This document shows positions 12,401-24,510 of a DNA stretch of 64,000 nt, in pieces (position 1 is the first letter of the stretch; each line of letters begins with the position of its first letter). The stretch is taken from positions 3,038,001 through 3,102,000 of the forward strand of contig BSBN01000763.1 in assembly GCA_027924645.1 (NCBI GenBank). The letters run 5' to 3'. The translations under genes and the position numbers were made by a program. A model generated the notes under the pieces. It ran no database searches. It was not told where the DNA came from and saw nothing but the letters and a program-made list of their open reading frames with translations. The stretch comes from Cunninghamia lanceolata (taxonomy: Eukaryota > Streptophyta > Pinopsida > Cupressales > Cupressaceae).

Positions 12401-13611
12401 ATTCTGCCAACAGAATTGTCACCAAATTTTACCATTCCTCCTTCATACCTTTCCAAATCCAAGAACTTATCCTTGTCACCAGTCATATGGTGAGAACATC
12501 CACTGTCAATAACCCAATCATCCTTTTCTTCCACTTGAGCAGCCAAAGCTTTTTCCACAACCTTGTGATTGACAGATTCAGAGAGTATTGAATCTTCTTC
12601 CTTGATGGCAATAAACACCCATTCATTTCTGGATTTGCTTCCTAGTTCTGATTCATCATCTGTTACTCCTTCATTGTCATCTTCTTCATGAACATAATAG
12701 CAGTTCTTTTGAAACCTTTGTCTGTTAGTATTAGTCCTTGTAGATCTTTCCGGACATCTTGAAGCAAAATGACCAATCTTATTGCAGTTAAAGCACTTAA
12801 AGGGTAGTTTTCCTTCATACTTACCGGATCCTCTTGGCAGTCTCTTTGCAATGAGGGCTTCAAGTTGAGCTGTTTCTACTTCTTCTTCTTCCATGTCTCT
12901 TCTTGCTTGATCATACCATGACATCTTCCTTGAAGAGTTTTCACCCGGATCAAATCTCTATTTGCCTTTCACATAGGCACTGGCTTTGAAAGCAGATTCA
13001 GTCTTGGGAGGATCATCTCCAAACTCAGTCATTTCAAATGCAGCTAGTTTGCCAGCCAATTGTTCTCTTGTGACAGCTGTGTGGGCTTTGAATTCATCAA
13101 TGGCAGCAACCTTGATTTTGTAGGCAGCAGGAAGGGATCTGAGGATTTTGCAAACAATCTCATTTTCATCCAGAGTTCCACCAGCATTTCTAATTCCACA
13201 TACCAGCTCATTCACTCTTGGCATAAATGTAGTGATGTTTTCATCATCTCTCATCTTCAATCTTTCAAATTTCCCTTTCAGACTTTACAACCTTGCACTT
13301 TTGACAAACTCATCTCCTTCATACAGAAGTTCCAATTTAGTCAGGATCTCATATGCAGTTGGTAGGTCGATAACATTTGAGAGATCTGAGTCATTTAATG
13401 CACTTAGTAGAGCTTCCTTGGTCTGCAGATTGTTTTTAGCATCTGTGATTTCATTCAGAGTTGTCAGACCACCTTGTGGAGATATATATGGTTTTGAGAC
13501 CATGGCCAAGTACGCTTTTCCCATACATTCCAAGTGACATTTCATGCGACCTTTCCAGAGAGTGAAGTTGGTTCCATCAAACTTTGAACTATCCTTCTTG
13601 TATGATGACAT
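9451..13611 (-). pseudogene. gag-pol: Copia-3 gag-pol polyprotein, one frame with four stops
   Basis: All segments share one reading frame. The start ATG at 13611 (MSSYKKDSSKFDG) lies shortly inside the PBS. Gag UBN2-like region at about 12960-13611; zinc knuckle CFNCNKIGHFASRC at about 12750-12800; protease WVIDSGCSHHMTG at about 12480-12515; GAG-pre-integrase (LWHRRMCNVNF, about 12110); integrase core with HTDLCGP, LIDDHS and PQQNGVVERKN (about 11600-11960); RT with FVDDIIFGG (about 10370-10390); RNase H with TDADWAGD and STTEAEY, ending at 9451. Stops lie near 13282, 12955, 11191 and 10126. The last three are TAG, one C-to-T step from CAG. Catalytic motifs look intact, so decay is recent. 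Confidence 0.96.
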
Positions 13612-13653
13612 CCTGGATCTCCTCAAGCGGTTAAGCTCCTTTCAGAGGAACTT

Positions 13654-13667
13654 AGCTCTGATACCAA
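13654..13667 (-). other. Primer binding site of Copia-3
   Basis: Minus strand reads TTGGTATCAGAGCT, a full match to the initiator-Met tRNA 3' end complement, one base from the 5' LTR. Confidence 0.92.
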
Positions 13668-13668
13668 T

Positions 13669-14959
13669 TGTTGGATCTAGGGCATACAACTGAGAGGGGG
13701 AGGGGTGAATCAGTTGTATAAAAACCTACTTCTCTTTAAATACTTGATTCTTCTTGTTAGTTAACAGTATATCAATTAATCATCCATGAAAGCATAATGC
13801 ACAAACATAAGAGCAGATAAACATCAACACATTGAACACCAAGATTTTGACATGGAAAACTCGGTTAAGGGAAAAACCAGGGGGTGATGAACCTAAGGAT
13901 TATTCTCTGTTAGAAGAATAAGAAAAGAATGGCACTTGCCAATTAGGGCTCACTGCCCGAGCACACTGCTCATAAAGAGGCCCACTACCTACAAGGAGAC
14001 ACACTATCTACAAAGTGATAAGAATCACAATCTTGAACTGGAGAATGACATCTCTACTATGTCCGGATCAGTTCCATTTAAGCCCAAAACCCCTGCTCTG
14101 CCTTTCACACCTCTCTTCGCTACACCACACTCATTCACACAATCCACACTGCTAAATGAACTCACAAACCTTTATTTATACAAGACATCAACTTAGGAAC
14201 AATCATCTAAGTCGGCAATCAACCATAAGAATATTTGTAAGATGAATAACGCATCCGGTCGGCCATCACAAGAACATTCGCAGGATGAACAACTCATCCG
14301 GTCGGCTAGTCGGAACAAGAACTTCATTCGGAAGAATAACTTCAATTTCGGGCTCTACCATCAATGCGGACCAACAACACAACCTCATCATGATCCAAGA
14401 ACCTTCACAAGCCTACCTGAATGACCAGGTACATCCGCACTTTCTCTACATACTGGAATCTCTTCTCTTCCTCATTTAGAACTTCAAGAACACAGTCTGT
14501 CGCCACTGTCACAATGTAAAAGGCACTTCCAGACCTTAAAATCATACACAACTTGAGATGACACATCACAAGGACATCCCAAACACTCCTTCGAATCCGC
14601 AGATTAGGATTGTACAATTCCGGACCTCACCGGACCTTTCTGTGATCCTCTGTCACCTCTGAGCACTTACTGGAACCGGTTCCATGCCGACAGCCACAAC
14701 TCCTTCAGATCTTCATGCAGACCTCTGAAATCTTAACTAAAGCATCTCAAGACTCATATCTACAAACCCTTTAATCTACATCCTCTGGTTCACATCTATA
14801 CAATACATTTGCCTTCTTCTCATCACTGTTCTTCACTGTTCCTGACTGAGGCTAATTTTCTCAATATCCTCAGCACACTGCTCATCGAATCCTTCTTGTC
14901 AATGCAATATGAGTATGTTGACATCAATGACAACACTGGTTCACCTCATACTTGCAACA
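13669..14959 (-). repeat. 5' LTR of Copia-3
   Basis: 1,291 bp partner of 7869-9137, TG...CA ends. It contains the shared G-run block at the left end and a block near 13845-13885 with GGAAAACTC and GGGAAAAACC. Confidence 0.95.
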
Positions 14960-15227
14960 ACTCCCCCTTTCTTTTTATACATCTACACTCTTTCTCCTCC
15001 TAATTTTTCACATGATTTCTCTCCCCCTTTGACATCAATGGAAAAGGGCACATACTTGCACTCTACTACTCTGATCAAATCATTGATACTGTAACACTTA
15101 CTACTGTTTGTTAGGAACACATATCAGAAACACTTGCTACTCCCCCTGAGAGCTAGCTCTCAACACATCAATCTGGATCAAGGAATGTAGCTTTGGACAC
15201 CACTAGACTAATGCATTCTTATGCATC
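14960..15227 (-). other. Copia-2 3' untranslated region resumed after Copia-3
   Basis: Pyrimidine-rich on the plus strand (CTCCCCCTTT blocks), non-coding. It begins with the second copy of the Copia-3 target duplication and ends at the Copia-2 RNase H stop. Confidence 0.7.
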
Positions 15228-18200
15228 TTAGTTTAGAGCAGGAGGGGTAATAACCCCTAATTTTTCTCTAAGACACTCAAAGGTATCCTTAGGTAGAGGC
15301 TTAATGAAAATATCTACAATTTGATCCTTTGTGGACACATATTCCATCTTTACTTCATTCTTTGTCACCTTTTTCTCAAATAATGATACCTTGTTGATAT
15401 ATGCTTTGTTCTTGAGTGCATCACTAGATTCTATGAATTTTTTATGGCACTTGTATTGTCACAAAAGATTACAATTAGATCTTCATACACAAATCTTATG
15501 TCCTTCAAAGTCTACTTCATCCATAACACTTGAGTGCAACAATATGCTGCTGTAATATACTCTACTTTTGTAGTAGACAAGGAGATTGAATCTTGCTTCA
15601 TGGTCAACCATGAAACTAATCTATTACCCAAGAAGAAAGCACCTCCACTTGTACTTTTTCTATCATCAACATCTCTATCCCAATCTGCATCTGTGTAAGT
15701 ACTAAGAGTGAAATCATTATCCTTTAGATACCATAAGCCATGATTTGATGTGCCTTTCAAATACCTCAAGATTCTCTTAACTTCCATCACATGTGATTCT
15801 CTAGGATCTTCTTGAAATCTTGCCACAAGACACACTACATGCATTATATAAGGTCTAGTTTGAGTTAGATAAAGTAATCCTCCAATCATAGATCTGTACC
15901 TTTTCTGATCAGTCTTAGGTGATTCATCAGTTTTGCTTAATTTGTAGCCAGTCACCATGGGAGTACATACTGGTTTGGAGTCCTCCATCCCAAACTTCTT
16001 CAACAATTCTTTTACATACTTAGATTGAGAAATAAAAATTCCTTTATCTGATTGAGTAATTTGCAGACCTAGAAAGAAATTCATTTCCTCAAACATAGAC
16101 ATCTCAAATTTATTTTTCATTTCTCCTGCATGCACATACCTTGATTTCCTCCAAAGATAATGTCATCAACAAAAACTACAACAATCAGGATTTGATTATC
16201 ATTGATTTTGAAATAGAGATTGTTGTCAGCAGTGCCTTTACTGAACCCTAATTGCAACAAATATTTGTCTAACCTTACATACCAGGCTCTGGGGGCTTGC
16301 TTCAGTCCATATAATGCCTTCTTTAATCTGCACACCATATCACCTTGGTTTGATAACTAAAACCCTTTCAGTTGCTCAATGTAAACTTCCTATTCCAACT
16401 CACCATTCAAGAATGTAGACTTCACATCCATCTGATACACTTTGAAATCTTTGTGAACTACAAATGCCATAAATATTGTGATTACTTCAGTCCTAGCCAC
16501 TGGAGCAAAAATCTTTTCAAAATCTATTCCTTCAATTTGAGAATATCCTTTGCACATAAGCCTTGCTTTGTTTCTTATAACTTCTCTATTTTCATTCAGC
16601 TTGTTCCTAAAAAACCCATTTAGTTCCAATGACATTTTTATCATCAGGTCTAGGAACCAATTCCCAAGTTTCATTCTTCTCTATCTACATCGGCTCTTCT
16701 TCCATGGCTTTTACCCAGTTTTCATCATTGTCAGCTTCATTTACAATTTTTGGTTCAACCTTTGAAAGCAAACAATAATGTACTTGTTCTTATGCAACTC
16801 TTTTCCTTGTTAGTACACCCTTGGTTTTGTCGCATATAATCTAATTTTTAGAATCATTAATCCTTATATACCTGGGAGTCTTAACAACACTTTTTCAGGG
16901 CCTCTTCTTCATCTTGACTGTCTTCTTGCTCAACTTTTTCTTTAATCACTATAGTCATAGGTACATTTGATTCATAGCCACTCAGATCTGATATTCTTTC
17001 CTTGTTTCATCCACCTTCACGTTAGCACTTTCAATGATTTTTTTCAATCTTTTATTGTAGCACCGGTAGGCCTTACTCTTGGTAGAGTAACCAAGAAAAA
17101 TCCCTTCATCACATCTAGCATCAAACTTGCCTAGTTCTTCTTCTCTTCTGATAATATTTGCTACCAAAAACTTTGAAATACTTCACTGTAGGAACTCTTC
17201 CATACCATAATTCAAAAGGAGTTTTAGAGCTATTACCTTTGAATTGAACTCTATTTATGATGTACACAATAGTATGTATGGCTTCTCTCTAGTATACTTC
17301 TAGTAGGTTAGATTCCTTTAACATAGTCCTAGAAGCCTCCAAAACTATCCTATTCTTTCTTTCAATAACTCCATTCTGTTGAGGAGTCCTAGGTGCAGAC
17401 AACTATCTCTTTATCCCTTGTTCTTCATAGAAAATATTGAATTCATTTGATGTGAACTCACCTCCTCTATCAAACCTTAAGCATTTGATCCTCAACTATA
17501 ACTCATTCTCAACCATTGCCTTGAAAACTTTGAACTTATCTAGGACTTTAGATTTTTATTTTAAAATAGTGAGCCAAGTCATTCTAGAATAATCATCAAT
17601 AAGCAACATAAAATACCTGTCACCTTGCAGACTTCTTATTCTTGTAGGATCACATAAATATGTATGTACTAGCTCCAGCAATCTAGTAGAAAATTGTTCT
17701 TTGCTTTTGAAACTTGTGCTTGTTTGTTTCCCAAATTGACACTCCTTGCAAATGGTGTTGGTAGGTTTCACAAGTTTAGGCAGATCTCTTACACCATTTT
17801 GCAAAGCTTATCTTCACCAAATTGTCAAAATTGATATGACACATCCTTCTATGCCATAGCCAACTCTCATCTGTCTAAGCCAATAAATAATAATCCTTAG
17901 TTCCTCTTAATTGGTAAATGTTACCTCTTGTGTTTTTTCTAGTAGCAATCACTATTCCGGAGCTTTCCATGATCTTGCACCCATTATTTTTGAATCTCAG
18001 ATCATAACCTTTGTCACACATCTAATCAACACTCAAAAGATTATGCTTTAAATCCTTCACATATTGGACATTATCCATGTTGTGCTTTCCATCAAAAGAA
18101 ATAGATCCTTTTCCACAAATCTTACCAGCTGCATTATCTCCAAATCTAACCAGTCCTCCATCATACTTTTCCAAACTCACAAACTTACTTTTGTCACCAG

Positions 18201-19195
18201 TCATGTGATGTGAGCATCCACTATCAATAATCCATTCATCCTTATCTTTCTCAACCTAAACAACCAAAGCACTTTCTTCCACTAGTTTTTCTTCCTTCAC
18301 ACAACTAGCAGGATTAGTAGACATAGGTTCTTCTTTAATTGCAATAAACAAGCATTCATTTGCACTAGTACTAGCATCACCAGATTCATTATCTGTCACA
18401 CCTTCATCATCAAGATCTCTAGAATAGTAGCATTTCTTTAGAACCCTAGGTCTATTCTCAAATCTTTTTTTATTCCCTTCAATTCTCTTAGGACATCTAG
18501 AAGAGTAATGACCAACCTTACCACATGTAAAAAATTTGAAAGGTAATTTTCCTTTAAACTTACTAGAACCTCTTTGCAGTCTGTAAACAAAGTTGGCTTC
18601 AATTTCATCAAGCTCATCATTAGGTTCCACCTTGTACTTCTTAGCTTTGGAGATCATTTCTGAAGAACTGACTTTGAAAGAAGTCTCAACCTTGGGCAGA
18701 GCATCACCAAATTCTCTCATCTCAAAGGCTATAAGCTTTCCAAGCAACTGATCCTTATCAACTTCTTTTACAGTCATTATTTCTTCAATTGTAGCTACCT
18801 TGTGACTATAGGACTTAGGTAATGACCTAATAATTTTTATCACAACTTCCTTCTCATCAATAGTTCATCCCATACCTTTTCTTCCATTGACAAGTTTATC
18901 AACCTTCATATAGATTTTTTAGCTTTTCCTAGACTTCATTAGGAGAATCTAGATCCATGACCTTTACTAGCTTAGTGTCAGACAAGGCACTTAACAGAGT
19001 ATCTCTAGCTTTTATATTTAACTCATATTCTTTGATTTCATCTTCAGTTGTTAAACCATTTTGAGGCATGGTATACTTCGTCTCTATCACTTTCCATACT
19101 CTATAACCAAAACAAAGGAGACGGATTTTCGTTCATACCTTCCATAAAGCATAATTTGTCCCATCAAACTGTGGAGCTTCCTTCTTTAAAGACAT
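15228..19195 (-). pseudogene. gag-pol: Copia-2 gag-pol polyprotein, multiply frameshifted
   Basis: Gag starts at ATG 19195 (MSLKKEAPQFDGTNYALWK). The zinc knuckle region (about 18505-18550) reads FFTCGKVGHYSSRC, so the first Cys is Phe. The protease keeps DSGCSHHM (about 18195-18220). Integrase pieces lie at 17556-17804 and up to about 17170 (LIDDYSRMTW, then REEELGKFDARCDEG). RT pieces lie at 16117-16674 with LKQAPRAWY and FVDDIIFGG, and RNase H at 15242-16135 with STSGGAFFLG. Reading frames change at least five times and there are many stops. Domain order and motifs match Copia-3, so the two belong to related families, with Copia-2 much older. Confidence 0.93.
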
Positions 19196-19238
19196 CCTGG
19201 ATCGACCTCAAGCTGTTAGGCTTACTTCCAAGGAACCG

Positions 19239-19251
19239 ACTCTAATACCAA
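19239..19251 (-). other. Degenerate primer binding site of Copia-2
   Basis: Minus strand TTGGTATTAGAGT: the TGGTATCAGAG site with a C-to-T change. It lies one base inside the 5' LTR. Confidence 0.8.
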
Positions 19252-19252
19252 T

Positions 19253-20655
19253 TGTTGAAATGCATAAGACAACTGAGAGGGGGGGTGAATCAGTTGTCTC
19301 TAAAACTTTAATCACTTATCAACACATCAAATGCTTAATTACTATTATTAATATTTAACCATGCAAACATGAAACAAGAAGCTCAACACAATAACACATT
19401 CAACACATTCAACACCATATTTTTACGTTGAAAACCCTATAAGGGAAAAACCACATTGGGTGTTAGCCCACATATATAAATATGTTATAACAATATTGAA
19501 AAATAGAGGCTCACTACCCAAAATGCTCACTTCAAATGTTAGGGCTCACTACCAAGATCGGCTCACTGCCAAGGGGTGGCTCACTGCCAAGGGTTGGTGA
19601 ACTGATTTGATAGCATCTACTTCATGCCTGGGTTCAGTTCCATTGAAGCATAGTATAACTCCTCTACTTTGTTCTTCTTACACTTTCACACTTATCTTTT
19701 CATTTTCTCTTAAGGACATCTTTTTTGCAACTTCATTACATGTTTTTATCCACTTCATCAACCTTGGAATGTACATCAAGGTTGGAATTACATTCCTCAA
19801 CCTTTGGAACAATCTCCAAGGTCGGCATTACAAACATACATAAAAATAGGTTTGGACCTAAACAAAATTTGCTAAGGGAAAGATGTATGTAGACCATGTT
19901 ATGCCTTAGCTGGGACTCAAGTGCAATCTTCCATGCCACGACACACTTCCATAATCTTCGATGTATTTCTGCAAGTAGTGAAATCAACCAAGTCAGCCAA
20001 GACTGGTGTTAACATTAAGTCTTCTAAGAATAGTCTTCATCTACGATCCAAATTTCTCTTTGCGGACCAATCCAAAGGTAGGAACATGATCAAGAGACAT
20101 CCACAAGCACATTGTAATCACTAGGAACAACCGCACAATCTCTAAGCACTCTGCCAAGAAGATTCTTCAAACTGGAGCACATAAACAACACTGTCAGCTA
20201 CTTTCATAAAGAAAAGATCACTTGCGAACCACCAAATCATGAACCATTGGAGTTGAAGGCACTTATAATCATTAAAAACTTGATTCCAAAACCGCAAACT
20301 GAAATACTTAAATGCGGAGCATAATACATTCTCCCTGTCACCACCAAATATACAGAAAAAGTAGTTTTCACTTTGGTGAACATAACTCACTTAAATCATC
20401 ATACTGGAGGCTCAAACTTGGAACATAGTATCTTCAGAGATGTCTCTAACTAACTTCCAATCCGTAGACAAAGATATTCATTTTACAAGAAATGCAGAGC
20501 AATCTACTAGACTATTTTGTTGTATCAAGATGCTTATTATCTTCAACACTTAACTCATTACAAGCAAGAATCAAAAGAAGAGCACAATTGACACCAATGA
20601 CAACACTGATATGTTGACATCAATAACAACACCACTTAGGCACATACTTGCAACA
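19253..20655 (-). repeat. 5' LTR of Copia-2
   Basis: 1,403 bp partner of 6358-7797, TG...CA, followed by the target duplication ATCTC at 20656-20660. It has two rather than three of the 26-bp U3 units. Confidence 0.94.
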
Positions 20656-21197
20656 ATCTCTTCAACAATTCCAACTCATAGTTAGTAGGTACGAACTGAT
20701 TCTTCAATTTTGTCACCATCCTATCCCATTTTATGATTTTCTCTTTTCCTCTTCTATTTCTATCCAATTGAACTTCTTTCCACCAAATAGCAGCATGTCC
20801 TTTTAACCTAGTTTTTACATATCTTACTCTTTCTAGATCTTCTATTTTCTCATATTCAAAGTATACCTCCATGTCATTTATCCAATCAATCAATTCCTCA
20901 AGGTTCAAATTTCTAGTATAGTTTGAAATTTCCATTCTAGGTCTCTTACCAATCTTAGAAATAGATTTCAACATCTTTACCTAATCTAATTCTTCTTCTA
21001 GAGTTTCTTCATTTTAGTCAGTAGCTTGAACTCTTAATTCATCATCATCACTCTCATCTTCATGTCTAAAGTTTATACCTCTTCTTCTATCCTCTTCTAT
21101 AGCATCCAATCTAACTTTCATTGTTCTCATCATCTCTATCATGAACTTCCATTCTTATGGCAACATTGGCCATAGCAGACATCCTCCTTGGTGGCAT
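20656..21197 (-). pseudogene. gag: Gypsy-1 gag N-terminal half (5' piece)
   Basis: The likely start is ATG 21197 (MPPRRMSAMANVA), a usual opening for plant gypsy Gag, with a frame change at about 21140. The acidic region (EDESDDDELRVQ) is followed at 20661-20974 by the first half of Retrotrans_gag: LIDWINDMEVYFEYE, AAIWWKEVQ and FVPTNYELELLKR. It stops at the Copia-2 border, and the second half resumes at 6357. Two in-frame stops lie around 20980-21020. The piece was a single gag before Copia-2 inserted. Confidence 0.88.
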
Positions 21198-21369
21198 CGC
21201 TTCCTTAGATCCAGTGCAACTGCCTCAATTTGGTGATCTGACTACAAGGTTGCAACTATCTCACAATCGACGCTCTATTGACAAACACATGCATACTACC
21301 TTAGGTGAGCAATTTGTTCACTTCAAGATCTTCCAGAATGCCTTTTCTCCCATAGGATTCCCAAACTTT

Positions 21370-21381
21370 GCTCTAATACCA
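21370..21381 (-). other. Primer binding site of Gypsy-1
   Basis: Minus strand TGGTATTAGAGC, the Met-type PBS with one C-to-T change, placed about 175 bp upstream of the gag ATG. Confidence 0.75.
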
Positions 21382-21386
21382 CTTGG

Positions 21387-22400
21387 TGTAGTCATGGATG
21401 GAGGGTCTTGAGAATGGACTATCCAACCATGCAGCCTGAGTAAACACAAAGGAAACAACACAAAGAATCAAGCAACAAATGACTATATTATGAATAAATA
21501 TCATGAACAAGTACAATATTCATATGTTGGTAACATGCAGATTGTTATGGGCTCGTAGGCCTGTCCTCTAACAAAATTACATAAAAGATATAGCTTTGAA
21601 GTGCCTTCCACAAATCCACAACTGAAGACTAAAAACTTTCTATCATATTTACCATCATACTACTCATCATACTACTACTATCCTAATGCATCTAATGAAT
21701 GATTATATCATCTCCCAACTCAAGGAATGCTCCACGTTTGCATCAAGAGGGTTAAAACACTAATACATGATGAAACATGTAGGTCAACCTACAATATGTG
21801 GTAATACTCTGCAAATGGAGGAAACATGTTATGGTTCTCAATGAAGGTCTATCTAATCCCATATTACCTTATGAGATGTTCCATTTAGCTCTTCAAGTCA
21901 TAGAAATGCCTTGCAAACCTTGTATGATCATATTGAATGTTGAATGCTCTGTTATGTGAATTCTGATAATGTTCTGATAGTGATAATTCTCAACAGACAA
22001 TTCCAAAACTCATGAAATCTAGATATGATGTAGATGACATAGTGTAGAGTATAAATCCTACTCCATGAGCTATGAAGTGATGATGTAGTAGAATACAGTG
22101 CAATCTACTGAGACTGTACTAATCAAAATGTAAGAAAAGAAAATAAATCAAGTAGTTTTGGTTAATGAAAGATTACCTTTTGAAATGGGATGCTCTTGGA
22201 TCAGTGAGATGTCTTGGGTCCCATAATCACACAAATTCCCACATGAATTATAAAGATGGGGGGACCTATGATGCCTACTACTCTCACCCTCATCGACCTA
22301 GGTAGGATCATCTTCATGTTTTGCCAGAGACTGGGTGAGAGAACTTGATGAATGTAGTGTGTCCACCTCAACACTCTCCTTCAATTTCGAAGGGAGTGAG
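21387..22400 (-). repeat. Presumed 5' LTR of Gypsy-1, end not defined
   Basis: Starts TGTAGTC on the plus strand a few bases past the PBS, as an LTR end would. The partner LTR is not in the window, so neither the far end nor the length can be set. The solo LTR at 22401 may be inserted within it. There is no coding signal. Confidence 0.4.
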
Positions 22401-24505
22401 TGTTGGAGTACAGGGTCACTGAGAGGGGGGGTGAATTAGTGATCCAGAAACCTTAAAAACTTTTTGTACCTTGTTACACACTAAGGAGAAAATGAGATAG
22501 ACACCAAAGAATCATGCAATTATAATGATGAGTAGAATGTACACTGAGACCTTAATCAACCATAAAGCATTAGGGCACAAAAACATATAGACACAAGCAT
22601 GAACCATAACACATGTTTTGATGAGTGGAAAAACCTTAAAAGGGATGAAAAACCACTCTTGAATTCTTCCACTTTATTGTGCCTCACTAGCAAAACCAAT
22701 AACCTTCACTAGGTACAATTAGTGTCTCACTGACATAGCCTCACTGGCAAAATGCGCCTCACTAGCAAATAGGTGCCTCACTGGAAAAAAATGAACATAA
22801 GAAAGAATAGTTAATTCAGGGGGTTACCTTGATTCTCTACAATGCAACAACATTTATAACCTCCCCAATGCTCATACAAACCCTTATCTCTCCTTGTGTA
22901 CAAGTTTGATAATTTCTCTACAAGCAAACTCTATCACATATCATAACTCAATCACCTCTTGTGTAAACATACAATTAGAACCATTCACATATCAACAGTT
23001 TAGCATTACTTCTTCAACATTATAATCAGACCTACACTTTTACATATTGAAGTAGCACTTCAAGTTTGAGCCCTATCACCTTGAGGTCCATTCTATCTTA
23101 GAATCCCTGCAAGCATTCACAAAGAAAATCCTTCATACAATTATGCCACCAAGACTTCAAAATAAAAACCAAGCTATGACCATGTCCTGCAAACATCATT
23201 ACATAGCACACATCCCTTGTCCATGAGTCTCTTCATCTGCAAAACAAATGTTCATCTATCTTTTCAAAATTCATTGTTAAAAAAAAATATATGAACAACC
23301 CCTCTCATACACTAGAAATCACATTTCAACTTTGAGCCATTCAAAACCAAGTATACACCTCTATTGTTAACAATATGCACATAGGTGTATAGGTATGTCT
23401 CTGTGGAACACGAATCACCATGTTTCATTGATCCTTCTATCAAACAGAATGAGCAATGAATTATACTAGCCCATCTGGTCAGTTGCACAACCGTTTGCAA
23501 GCAATTACAACTCATAACCATCAAATTTGATCACTAAAGATGGACTATTGGCATTTGAAAAGACTTTAAATTTCAACTGTTGGATATTCTATTCGCGCGT
23601 TGGCATCTTTAAAACATAACCTTAGATATTAAATTTGAGGACCTGATGACATGGTGAGCCGGTTATTAAGAAGTTGCCTAGCTGGTGGTTTTTATGACTT
23701 AAAGACCCTTTAGGGAGTCACCATAAGTGACATGACCTACAATGAAAGGTCACCTTTGAAAAATAAATAAAGTGCATGACCATTGGGACCTAGGCTTTAG
23801 TTTAGACTTAGAATGATTTTAAGGACTAGCTTTAGGGTTTGGATCTCAAAAATATTAAACCCTAGTCTAGACATATAAAGATTTAATCAAATCTTTTCAC
23901 CATTGAACCACCAAGAAGTCTTTCATGACATTGAATGGTACAAAAGCCTTTTGACATAAGTTTCAGGACATAGTAAATACCTAGAGTTCCTTAGGGTTTT
24001 GACATAGAAACTTGGGGTTTTAGTTATTAGGTCATAGAATCAATGAAGTCTAATAAAAAACCCTAACCCTACATATCAATGAAGTCCCCTTCTCAACTGA
24101 ATCTAACCTTACCACCTGATAATGAACAAAGTGAACCAATGTGAGTATATTCTATGCATGAATGACATCAACAAATTCTTGTGATCGTGTGAACGCTTGA
24201 AGCACCAACATATATAAGAAACATGATGATATGAACAATATATATGAGCAACATGACTATTTCAACACCATGATAGAGATCATGAAGAAGATCCAACAAC
24301 ATGTATAAGCAACTGATGATATCAACATGATTATTTCAACACCATGAATGAGATCCAAAACCATGAAGAAGATCAAAAATAATATATCAACCTCTGAGAT
24401 CATATCAACACCATGTCAACATGACAATTCAACTGTCAACTCCAACACCATGTGAACCTGAGAGACCTTTTGACATCAATGACAAACATCATTCCAAAGT
24501 CAACA
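22401..24505 (-). repeat. Solo copia LTR with target duplication
   Basis: 2,105 bp running TGTTGGAGTACAGG to AAAGTCAACA, flanked on both sides by GTGAG (22396-22400 and 24506-24510). The left end has GAGAGGGGGGGTGAATTAGT and the right end TTGACATCAATGACAA, the same landmarks at the same ends as the Copia-2 and Copia-3 LTRs, but most of the interior differs. No internal domain or partner LTR is present, so it is a solo LTR from LTR-LTR recombination. Orientation is inferred from the landmarks. Confidence 0.85.
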
Positions 24506-24510
24506 GTGAG

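Larger units (their letters stand above)
7869..14959 (-). mobile_element. Copia-3, complete copia element nested in Copia-2
   Basis: The element is 7,091 bp. LTRs at 7869-9137 and 13669-14959 run TGTTGGATC to CTTGCAACA on the plus strand. The flanks are ACTCT (7864-7868) and ACTCC (14960-14964), a 5-bp target duplication with one change. A canonical PBS lies at 13654-13667 and a PPT at 9138-9152. It carries the best preserved copia polyprotein in the window and is the youngest layer of this nest by position. Confidence 0.96.
6358..20655 (-). mobile_element. Copia-2, full-length copia element interrupted by Copia-3
   Basis: The left LTR (6358-7797) and right LTR (19253-20655) both run TGTTGAAATGC to CTTGCAACA on the plus strand. 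The flanks carry an identical 5-bp duplication ATCTC (6353-6357 and 20656-20660). Removing the element places two Gypsy-1 gag halves next to each other in the same frame. The coding region is on the minus strand (15228-19195). Copia-3 lies between the RNase H stop and the 3' LTR. Confidence 0.95.
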
